This document shows positions 57,883 through 64,000 of a stretch of DNA of 64,000 nt, piece after piece. How positions within the stretch are numbered: the stretch's first letter is position 1; each line of letters opens with the position of its first letter. The translations under genes and the position numbers were made by a program. The DNA comes from Pseudolabrys taiwanensis (lineage in GTDB: Bacteria > Pseudomonadota > Alphaproteobacteria > Rhizobiales > Xanthobacteraceae): assembly GCF_003367395.1 (NCBI RefSeq), contig NZ_CP031417.1, positions 2,046,001-2,110,000 on the forward strand, given 5' to 3'. Under the pieces are notes generated by a model that was not told where the DNA came from, searched no databases, and saw only the letters and a list, made by a program, of their open reading frames with translations.

Positions 57883-58080
57883 TCAGCGCACGGCACGCCG
57901 GCGACGGCGCCGGCCGGGATTATTCCCGGTATGTGGTTCGAGCCCGTTCGACCCATCGGGATCGCGCTCGATGCGGATCACCGGAAGGATGATGACGGTC
58001 GCGGGTTCGCTCGCGGCGTCGACATAGCGGCCGGCGCGTGCGTAGCCCGAAGCTTCAGGAAAACGGATGACTTCGCCCAT
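57883..58080 (-). CDS. Small hypothetical protein (MGEVIRFPE type)
   Basis: A 65-residue protein starting MGEVIRFPEASGYARAGRY and ending in an Arg-rich tail (RRRRRR). The opening MGEVIRF is common among short Bradyrhizobium-family proteins. AAAAGGGGA precedes ATG 58080. It is probably the first gene of a two-gene operon with the lipoprotein. Confidence 0.68.
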   Translation of the reverse strand: MGEVIRFPEASGYARAGRYVDAASEPATVIILPVIRIERDPDGSNGLEPHTGNNPGRRRRRRAVR

Positions 58081-58170
58081 TGCAGTCCCCTTTTCCGATC
58101 CGGCGCTGTTACCTCACTCTCTACTAGACCTGCCAGGTCGGCACCTCGGGTTAATTAAGGGTGCGCAAGG

Positions 58171-58186
58171 TTAACGGTTCGCTAAC
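58171..58186 (+). promoter_or_regulatory. CtrA-like binding site upstream of the DUF2336 gene
   Basis: TTAACGGTTCGCTAAC matches the CtrA consensus TTAA-N7-TTAAC with one mismatch (C for the first T of the second half). It lies 52 bp before the DUF2336 start in an AT-richer stretch that contains two further TTAA tetramers (58151, 58155), suiting a CtrA-controlled promoter. Confidence 0.45.
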
Positions 58187-58237
58187 ACGAACGCTCTAAG
58201 GTGCGTCTATTCCAAGACCCCGCAAAGCGTTGCACGA

Positions 58238-59182
58238 ATGTCCCAGTCCCCCGCGTCTCCGCCGCTCGACGGCCTACTCGACCTGGCCTGCCGCGACGGC
58301 GTCGACATCCGTCCGACCCTCCTGCGCGTCCTTACCGACCTGTACGTGCAGAAGGCGACGCACACCGCCTATGAAGAGACCCAGTATGTCGAGCTCGCGC
58401 TGGGGCTGATCCAATCGGCCGACGAGCCGACGCGCGCGGCCGTGCATGCGAGCCTGCGCGATTATGCGGGAGCCCCCAAGGCCGTGCTGGAAGCGCTCGG
58501 CGGACAACTCGCGCCGCCGACCCCACGCCCCATGGCCGAAGCTATGCAGGAGATCGCCCAAGCGATCGCGCAAGAAATGGCGCGACGGTCGGAACCCGAA
58601 CCGAAACCCGCCCCGCCTGCGGCTGTGTCTGACGATCTCGTCGAAGTATTTTTCTCCGCATCGGCCAGCGATCGCCGGTTGGTTCTCGCCAATCTCGACG
58701 TCGTGGACGGGCCGCGGCTGCGTCCCCTCGCCGCCGCTCACGAGACCGTCGCGCAGCTCGAAATAGCGGCGCTACAGCGCAATTCCGACGCCTTCTGCCG
58801 CACGCTCATGCGCGATCTCGGCCTCGATCGCCGGCTTGCCGAGCGCATCGTCCATGATGACCTTGGCGAGGGCCTGGTGGTCGTTGCCAAAGCCATCGGC
58901 ATGAAGGCGGCCGTGCTGCACCGGATCCTGCTTTTCCTCAATCCGGCCATCGGCCAATCGGTCGACCGCGTCTACGATCTCGCCAATCTGTTCGGCGAGA
59001 TATCGGCGCAAGCAGCGGCTCACCTGCTGTCGACCTGGACCAAGCCCGTCGCGCGGAAGCAGCCGGTTCATGCCCCCGTGCTGTATGACGATGAGCGTCG
59101 TCGGGCGCGCCCGGCATCAAGCACGACGCGCGCCGGCGAGCGGCCGGCGCAACCTGGCGCTCTCAAAACCAACAGCCGCTGA
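58238..59182 (+). CDS. DUF2336 domain protein
   Basis: A 314-residue helical protein with the DUF2336 pattern: LPRVLTDLYV-like N-terminal region, VEVFFSASASDRRLVLANL and LAERIVHDDLGEGLVVVAKAI. In alphaproteobacteria this domain is found in cytoplasmic signalling proteins, but no biochemical role is established to my knowledge. The C-terminal 45 residues are basic and disordered-looking. A CtrA-like site lies upstream, suggesting cell-cycle control. Confidence 0.85.
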   Translation: MSQSPASPPLDGLLDLACRDGVDIRPTLLRVLTDLYVQKATHTAYEETQYVELALGLIQSADEPTRAAVHASLRDYAGAPKAVLEALGGQLAPPTPRPMAEAMQEIAQAIAQEMARRSEPEPKPAPPAAVSDDLVEVFFSASASDRRLVLANLDVVDGPRLRPLAAAHETVAQLEIAALQRNSDAFCRTLMRDLGLDRRLAERIVHDDLGEGLVVVAKAIGMKAAVLHRILLFLNPAIGQSVDRVYDLANLFGEISAQAAAHLLSTWTKPVARKQPVHAPVLYDDERRRARPASSTTRAGERPAQPGALKTNSR

Positions 59183-59186
59183 GGCC

Positions 59187-59537
59187 TTACACCACCGCGT
59201 CGTCCAGAAAATTGCGGCCGGCGCGATCCTCGACTTCAATGATCCAAACGTCGGGGTCGAATTTAATCTCCCGCGTCAGCCGCGCCTCGATGTCGGCCTC
59301 CGCCACCGGGCCGTTCTGGCCGAGCAGGACGGAGAACAATCGCTCGGCCGGGCGCGCTTCATCGAACACGGCCTGCGGCGCGGGCCCGTAAAGCACGCCG
59401 GTGCCGTCGAGCCGATTGAGCTTGATGAAGATGGCGCCCGCTTCGTCGGCTCCGCGCCGACGCACGGCCGCGAACGCGCCCTCGATATTACAGCGGCGCA
59501 GATAAGCCGACGCCCAGATGCCCGATTTCAATCGCAT
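59187..59537 (-). CDS. DUF1491 family protein
   Basis: A 116-residue protein with the DUF1491 start MRLKSGIWASAYLRRCNIEG and segments GAIFIKLNRLDGTGVLYGPA and IWIIEVEDRAGRNFL-like end. ATG 59537 is preceded by AGGCAGG. The family is restricted mainly to alphaproteobacteria and has no known function. It is on the minus strand just downstream (36 bp) of the peptidoglycan-binding gene. Confidence 0.87.
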   Translation of the reverse strand: MRLKSGIWASAYLRRCNIEGAFAAVRRRGADEAGAIFIKLNRLDGTGVLYGPAPQAVFDEARPAERLFSVLLGQNGPVAEADIEARLTREIKFDPDVWIIEVEDRAGRNFLDDAVV

Positions 59538-59573
59538 GGGACCTGCCTAGCATGCGCGCCGGCAGGCGGCCAT

Positions 59574-60320
59574 TCACTCGAGCGGACGGCCGGTCATCGC
59601 CGCCAAATCGCGCACGAGGCGGTCGGAGATCTGACCGGTCACCGGCAGGCGGCGGTCGCGCTCGAACTTCTCGATGGCGGCGCGCGTGTCCGGATCGTAG
59701 AGGCCAGTTGGCTTGAGCTGACCGTAGCCGAAATCGGCGAGCGCCCGCTGCACGGCCAGCACACGTTTCGATGGCGCGATCAGTTGTGCGATCGGATCGT
59801 TGGTGCGCGCCGGCGGTTCCGCGGCAGCCCGCTTGGCACCCGACGAGAGGATCGCGCGCAACAGACCGTCGCTTGCCTCGACATTGATCTTGAGACCGGC
59901 CGCCTGCGCGAAATCACGCGCGGCCGCGTCGGTGCGCGCACCCCAGACGCCATCCACGGCGCCGTCATAGTAGCCACGACGATTAAGCTCGCGCTGGATG
60001 TCGGTGATCAGTTGCGTGCGGCTCGAACCGTTATCGACCGGCGGCGCAATGGTTGCGGCGGAAGGCGCAACGGGCGCCACGGCGGGCGCAATCTGCACGC
60101 GCGGCGGCGGCGCCGGAACCGCAACAACGGGACGCGTCGCAAAAATCGGCGCCGGATGGGGGCCCTTCTGCAAAAAGAGCGCATTTGCGAAAATCATGAC
60201 TGTCGCGCCGGTTGCCATGACGATGCCGACGAACTCGCGCGGATGACGACCGATGGCCGCCGCGACCTTGGCGCCGCGGCCCGTCTCGACCTCCTGCTCC
60301 TGTCGACTGCGCTTACGCAC
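59574..60320 (-). CDS. Membrane-anchored peptidoglycan-binding domain protein
   Basis: A 248-residue protein. A short basic cytoplasmic head (RKRSRQEQEVETGRGAK) and a membrane helix near 34-50 are followed by an Ala/Pro-rich linker and two PG_binding_1 repeats: LITDIQRELNRRGYYDGAVD (about 102) and VLAVQRALADFGYGQLKPTG (about 187). The start is a GTG at 60320 that overlaps the stop of the DivJ-like kinase gene by 8 bp, so it is translationally coupled to it. It probably tethers the inner membrane to the wall. Confidence 0.87.
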   Translation of the reverse strand: MRKRSRQEQEVETGRGAKVAAAIGRHPREFVGIVMATGATVMIFANALFLQKGPHPAPIFATRPVVAVPAPPPRVQIAPAVAPVAPSAATIAPPVDNGSSRTQLITDIQRELNRRGYYDGAVDGVWGARTDAAARDFAQAAGLKINVEASDGLLRAILSSGAKRAAAEPPARTNDPIAQLIAPSKRVLAVQRALADFGYGQLKPTGLYDPDTRAAIEKFERDRRLPVTGQISDRLVRDLAAMTGRPLE

Positions 60321-62127
60321 TTTTTTTGATCCGGACGTTGGCGACGGTCGCGAGTTCTTTCGCACGTTCAGTAACCAGCTTGATGGGATCGGACGGACGA
60401 TGTCCGCCGCTTTCGCCGTCGATGGGCAGACGCACAGTGATGCGCGTGCCTTTGCCGAGGCGGCTCGCTATGTCGATATCACCATCGTGCAGCCGCACCA
60501 ACCCCTTGACGATCGAAAGACCGAGGCCGGTGCCGTCGTGACGGCGATCATATGAGGCGCGCGCCTGGAAGAAGGCTTCGCCGATACGCGGCAAATCGTC
60601 TTCACCAATGCCGACGCCGGTATCCTCGACCACGACCGCGAGTTTATGGCCTTCCGTGAAAGCGCTGACCGAGATGCGGCCGCCGCGCGGCGTGAACTTG
60701 ACGGCGTTGGAAACGAGATTGATCAGGATCTGGCTGAAGGCGCGCCGGTCCGCCATCAGTTCCGGCAGATCGGCGATGCGCGTCTTGATCTCGACGCCGG
60801 CCTCGCGCGCCTTCAACGCCAGGATATCGCAGCAGCTCGTGATCGCCGGCGCGGGCGCGAAAGGTTCCGGCGTGATTTCGAAGTTGCCGGTTTCCATCTT
60901 CGACATGTCGAGAATGCCGTTCACGACCGACAGCAGATGATGGCCGGACTCGTTGATCAGCCGCGCGTATTCGACCTTGCGCGCCGGATCGAGCACCAGC
61001 GACTCGTTGGTGAGCATGTCCGAAAAACCGATGATGGCATTGAGCGGCGTGCGCAACTCATGGCTCATCGTCGCGAGGAAATGGCTCTTGGCCGCGTTGG
61101 CGCGCTCGGATTCGGCTCGCGCGATCTCGAGCGCGCGTTCCTGCGTCTTGCGCTCGCTCACGTCGCGCAGCACGGCGACGACTTCACGGGTATCGCCGTT
61201 GCTGTCTTGCGCGCGATCGAGCGGGCGGCAGCGCATCTCCACCCAGTTGAAGGTGCCGGCGTGATCGTCGTCCGCCTCGCGGCGCTGGATGCGGAATTCG
61301 ACCGAGCGGTCGGCACCGTCGGCCGCTTCGGCAAGCGCGGTGAGATAGGCCGGGCGGTCGGCGACATGAACGCGGTCGAACAGACCGTGACCGGCGAGTT
61401 CCGCGGCGCGCATCCCGAACAAAGGCTCGGCCGCGGGCGAGGCGAACAACACGGCGCCGTTGCGGCCGTGACGCGTGATCGCGTCTGTCATGTTGCGCGC
61501 GAGCAGACGATAGCGGTCTTCCTCGGCATAGAGCAGCCAGAAGCTGGTGCGCGCGAGCGTCTCGGCGCCGAGCGCAAGGCCGGTGGCATAGAGCGCGGCC
61601 GAAATGATGCCGAGCGAGACCAGCGCGCCGTGCGCATTGCCGACATCGGCCGGCGCCGGCACCAGATCGAATGTGCTGAGCCCGACGAGCAGGCCGGCGC
61701 CGACCAGCGCGCATGTGGAGGCGAGCGCCACCACGCGACGCGAGGCCGACAGCGCGGCTTCGAGCGGCACGACGACAAGCCAGATCGCCGCGAACGATCC
61801 GATGCCGCCGGTGCACCAGGCCACGACCGTGACGAGGCCGGTCAGCGCGACGGACGAAAGAACATGCGCGCTCTCATAGCGGCCGGTGCGCGACAGGTAA
61901 TAAGCCGTGAGGATCGGCGCGATCAGCCAGCCGAACACCGCGACCTCGAGCAAGCTCGGCGCGCCGCGGAACGCAAGATAAATGGGAAAGCTGGCGAGCG
62001 CGGCGAAGCTGCCGATGAGACGCGGCGCAATGAAGGCACGATGGCGCGCCGTGGTCAGCGCATCCTGCTGCGCCACCGGGTGCACCAACGTATCGACATA
62101 GTTCCACACTGGCGTGAGGAAACTCAC
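60313..62127 (-). CDS. Membrane sensor histidine kinase, DivJ-like
   Basis: A 604-residue kinase starting at GTG 62127. Five or six hydrophobic helices occupy residues 28-200, followed by a PAS domain (about 205-330), HisKA with ATMSHELRTPLNAIIGFSDML (His near 355) and an HATPase domain (NLVSNAVKFTPRGG, DTGVGIG, GTGLGLSIV). A multi-pass N-terminus with PAS and this HisKA type resembles DivJ, the polar kinase of DivK. The PleC-like kinase at 10001-12295 would be its functional partner, but such partners are usually unlinked. The gene overlaps the peptidoglycan-binding gene. Confidence 0.85.
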   Translation of the reverse strand: MSFLTPVWNYVDTLVHPVAQQDALTTARHRAFIAPRLIGSFAALASFPIYLAFRGAPSLLEVAVFGWLIAPILTAYYLSRTGRYESAHVLSSVALTGLVTVVAWCTGGIGSFAAIWLVVVPLEAALSASRRVVALASTCALVGAGLLVGLSTFDLVPAPADVGNAHGALVSLGIISAALYATGLALGAETLARTSFWLLYAEEDRYRLLARNMTDAITRHGRNGAVLFASPAAEPLFGMRAAELAGHGLFDRVHVADRPAYLTALAEAADGADRSVEFRIQRREADDDHAGTFNWVEMRCRPLDRAQDSNGDTREVVAVLRDVSERKTQERALEIARAESERANAAKSHFLATMSHELRTPLNAIIGFSDMLTNESLVLDPARKVEYARLINESGHHLLSVVNGILDMSKMETGNFEITPEPFAPAPAITSCCDILALKAREAGVEIKTRIADLPELMADRRAFSQILINLVSNAVKFTPRGGRISVSAFTEGHKLAVVVEDTGVGIGEDDLPRIGEAFFQARASYDRRHDGTGLGLSIVKGLVRLHDGDIDIASRLGKGTRITVRLPIDGESGGHRPSDPIKLVTERAKELATVANVRIKKSA

Positions 62128-62534
62128 GGTCCCTGTCCCACGTCTTGTTGAGAACAGACGCGCCCCTTTTTCGAGCCGGGATGCTAGGCCCGGCCGGCTT
62201 AAGCGAACACTAAGGTGACGGCGTCGCGGGCCCGTGAACCCCAGGCACCGACGCGAAATGCCCGCGATTTGCCGGGCATGGTGAAATTTCTATTGCGCGC
62301 AATCATTTGTAAGGGATTTCGCCGCCCGCGCCGTTACCGATACGGTAACCAAAACGGCGCTCATCGGGCACGCCGCGCCGAATTGCGTAAAACTTTAGGC
62401 AAAGTCGATCATTTCAACTTTGAGGAAAATTCGCGTCGAAACGTCGTTGCCAAGCCAACGACACTTTCAGGCCTGTCTGGTAGGTTTTAGCTCAAAGGCG
62501 GCAGAAAGCCGTCGGGGATATCAGGGATTGGGTC
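62128..62534. other. Divergent intergenic region (DivJ-like / DUF5330)
   Basis: About 400 bp without a supported gene. It has a 7-bp hairpin ATGCCCG/CGGGCAT (62258-62279), a palindrome GTTACCG-ata-CGGTAAC (62333-62349) that could be an operator, and an AT-richer stretch 62385-62480. Promoters for both flanking genes should lie here. Confidence 0.5.
62199..62214. promoter_or_regulatory. Weak CtrA-like element upstream of the DivJ-like gene
   Basis: TTAA-N7-CTAAG, with two mismatches to TTAA-N7-TTAAC, lies 72 bp before the kinase GTG. It resembles the better site at 58171-58186 but is too degenerate to stand alone. Confidence 0.25.
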
Positions 62535-62948
62535 ATGTTCTTCCTCCTGCGGGTGGCGTTCTGGCTGGGCATCGTTTGCGTGCTCCTGCCGAGCCTCGGA
62601 TCGAAATCGGATGCGCCGGAAACGCAGATCGATCCGGTGCAGGCAGTCACGCTCGCGAGCGCCGCGGTGTCTGACGCACGTGGCTTCTGCGACCGGCAAC
62701 CGGACGCCTGCGTTGTCGGCGGCAAGGTTGCGGTGGCGATCGGCCACAAGGCTGAAGCCGGCGCGCGCACATTGTTCGAATTCATCAGCAGCAAGCTGAG
62801 CCAGCAACCGCAACCGGCCGAGAAGGCCGCGATGAAACCGCAACCGGGCCAGGGCACGCTGACGGAAGCCGACATGGCGCCGGCCTGGCACGCGCCGGTG
62901 CCGCTGCCGCCGCGCCGTGAAGCCCGCGCCGGGCGGCCGTCGGCCTGA
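62535..62948 (+). CDS. DUF5330 family protein
   Basis: A 137-residue protein with an N-terminal membrane helix or uncleaved signal (FFLLRVAFWLGIVCVLLPSL), then AVSDARGFCDRQPDACVVG with two cysteines and GHKAEAGARTLFEFISSKL, the remembered pattern of DUF5330. The C-terminus is Pro/Gln/Ala-rich. ATG 62535 gives the family start MFFLLRVAFW. Function unknown; envelope-associated. Confidence 0.82.
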   Translation: MFFLLRVAFWLGIVCVLLPSLGSKSDAPETQIDPVQAVTLASAAVSDARGFCDRQPDACVVGGKVAVAIGHKAEAGARTLFEFISSKLSQQPQPAEKAAMKPQPGQGTLTEADMAPAWHAPVPLPPRREARAGRPSA

Positions 62949-63023
62949 TTTTGCGCCGCGGAGCGCGGGCGCCTATATAGCGCGTGCGGCCGGTGCACGG
63001 CCGCGCGCACAGATATAGGCCCC

Positions 63024-63455
63024 ATGACCGGTATCGACGAGATCATCGAGAACTTTGCCCTGCTCGACGAGTGGGACGACCGCTACCGGTACGTCATCGA
63101 GCTTGGCCGCATGCTGCCGCCGCTGCCGGATGCGGATCATAACGAGACCAATAAAGTGCGCGGCTGCGCCAGCCAGGTGTGGCTGGTCACACACGTGAAG
63201 CCTGACGGCGGCGAGGGTCCGGTGCTGACCTTCGAGGGCGACAGCGACGCGCACATCGTGCGCGGGCTGATCGCCATTCTGTTCGCGCTCTATTCGGGCA
63301 AGAGCGCCCGCAAGATCGTCGACACCGACGCCGCGGCGGTGTTCGAGCAGCTCGGGCTCAAAGAAAATCTCACGCCCCAGCGCTCGAACGGCCTGCGTTC
63401 CATGGTCGAGCGCATCCGCGCCGATGCCGGCGCGGCGCTCGCGACGGTCGCCTAA
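63024..63455 (+). CDS. sufE: SufE-type cysteine desulfuration protein
   Basis: A 143-residue protein that accepts sulfur from cysteine desulfurase SufS for Fe-S cluster assembly. The active-site cysteine is C48 in NKVRGCASQVWL. The start TGIDEIIENFALLDEWDDRY and length are typical. No sufBCDS genes are near, as is frequent for sufE in this group. Its stop overlaps the convergent DUF6456 gene by 4 bp. Confidence 0.94.
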   Translation: MTGIDEIIENFALLDEWDDRYRYVIELGRMLPPLPDADHNETNKVRGCASQVWLVTHVKPDGGEGPVLTFEGDSDAHIVRGLIAILFALYSGKSARKIVDTDAAAVFEQLGLKENLTPQRSNGLRSMVERIRADAGAALATVA

Positions 63456-64000
63456 TCGCGGCCGGTGAAGGCGGCGTCGTCCGCCAGCCATGTGCGAAGC
63501 GCCGGACGTGCTGCGCCTTTGACGCGTTCGCCATAGCCGTAGTGCCGCGCCAATTGCGTAAGCGCGAGTTGCAACACGACTTTGGCGGAACGCGCGGGCC
63601 ACTGTCGCTCACGTTCGACGTCATCGAGCCTCTTTAAGAAGCAACACACGTCGATCAACAAACCGGAGAACTCCGGCCCGACCGCGTCGAGCGCCCGATG
63701 CACGCGCTGCCGCGCGGCGATCATCGCATCGCTTGCGGCGGCATCCGGGTTGAAGCCGGACGATGCCATGGGGCTGCTCCAATTCGACGTCGTGCGCGGC
63801 ATCAGGTTCGCCATCGTGAAGTCGCGCCGCAGCCGCTCGCCGGCCTGCAATTGATGCGGCTCGATCAAGGCGCGGCCGTCACGTCCTTGCCGCCGCGCCA
63901 GCCACACCAGCGGGCTTTCGCCTTCGTCCATGACGACATCTCTGCGGCCGGTCTCGGTCGCGATCTGCCGGCGCGACAGCGCCAGATGCTGCGCGCGCTC
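63452..64000 (-). CDS. DUF6456 domain protein, 5' end beyond the window
   Basis: The frame is open through the right edge (its first visible residues are ERAQHLALSRRQIATETG), so 182 C-terminal residues are seen. The DUF6456 region is clear: ESPLVWLARRQGRDGRALI, AGERLRRDFTMANLMPR and FSGLLIDVCCFLKRLDDVER, ending in a helix ARSAKVVLQLALTQLARHYG. Proteins of this kind often carry an HTH in the part not seen here, and are considered DNA-binding, but that is remembered, not shown. Confidence 0.85.
   Translation of the reverse strand, partial: ERAQHLALSRRQIATETGRRDVVMDEGESPLVWLARRQGRDGRALIEPHQLQAGERLRRDFTMANLMPRTTSNWSSPMASSGFNPDAAASDAMIAARQRVHRALDAVGPEFSGLLIDVCCFLKRLDDVERERQWPARSAKVVLQLALTQLARHYGYGERVKGAARPALRTWLADDAAFTGRD

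Noticed and set aside
58151..58175. TTAATTAA followed by a further TTAAC as a second CtrA site
   Set aside because: The half-site spacing is not 7 bp.

Overview
The window is a GC-rich (roughly two-thirds G+C) chromosomal segment from an alphaproteobacterium, most likely order Hyphomicrobiales near Bradyrhizobium, Rhodopseudomonas or Pseudolabrys. The main reasons are the cycHJKL-type cytochrome c maturation operon (ccmI-ccmE-ccmF-ccmH) followed by a Do protease, a FeuP/FeuQ two-component pair with a small PepSY-like secreted gene in front, PleC- and DivJ-like kinases, DUF2336, DUF1491, DUF5330, DUF6894 and DUF6456 genes, and remnants of a gene transfer agent. Genes are densely packed, with many 4-bp ATGA overlaps. 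No rRNA, tRNA, CRISPR array or insertion sequence was seen.

Layout. 1-9.8 kb: sugar catabolism (GH4 glycosidase, PIG-L deacetylase), a cation diffusion facilitator, an acyltransferase, a tctC-alcohol dehydrogenase pair and aminopeptidase N. 10-25.8 kb: a PleC-like kinase, then a long run of minus-strand genes: an unknown gene, ccmIEFH, degP, an OmpR/EnvZ-type pair and glnE. 25.9-31.8 kb: a CorA channel, the FeuQ/FeuP/FeuN-like signalling module and Tex. 31.9-33.9 kb: a degraded gene-transfer-agent locus in which the portal gene is fused to the tail of a nitroreductase. 34-37.5 kb: glutaminase, an MFS transporter and HdeD, which together suggest acid resistance. 37.8-39.8 kb: HxlR regulator, NADPH-FMN reductase and pirin (quinone or electrophile stress). 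39.8-42.9 kb: a DevBCA-type ABC exporter behind an FNR/FixK-like box. 43-49.2 kb: an orphan periplasmic binding protein, an AraC regulator, a small secreted protein, a 14-TM MFS exporter and an FAD monooxygenase.

49.1-52.9 kb is the accessory part. It holds an HTH gene resembling the first gene of Bradyrhizobium-type gene-transfer-agent loci, followed by an AT-rich island with one gene, a TIR-STAND-TPR protein that looks like a single-gene immune or abortive-infection factor with an altered P-loop. 52.9-64 kb returns to housekeeping: a YcgN-type cysteine-cluster protein, a PBP1A-type peptidoglycan synthase, a DUF1214/DUF1254 pair, a lipoprotein, DUF2336 behind a CtrA-like site, DUF1491, a peptidoglycan-binding membrane protein, a DivJ-like kinase, DUF5330, SufE and a truncated DUF6456 gene.

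Points most worth checking: (1) the TIR-STAND-TPR island; (2) the portal/nitroreductase chimera, which looks like the scar of a deletion that removed a gene-transfer-agent cluster; (3) a 14-bp stem that buries the degP Shine-Dalgarno sequence; (4) a promoter/operator shared by the two gene-transfer-agent-like loci 17 kb apart. Assignments rest on motif reading and remembered family features, not on database searches.
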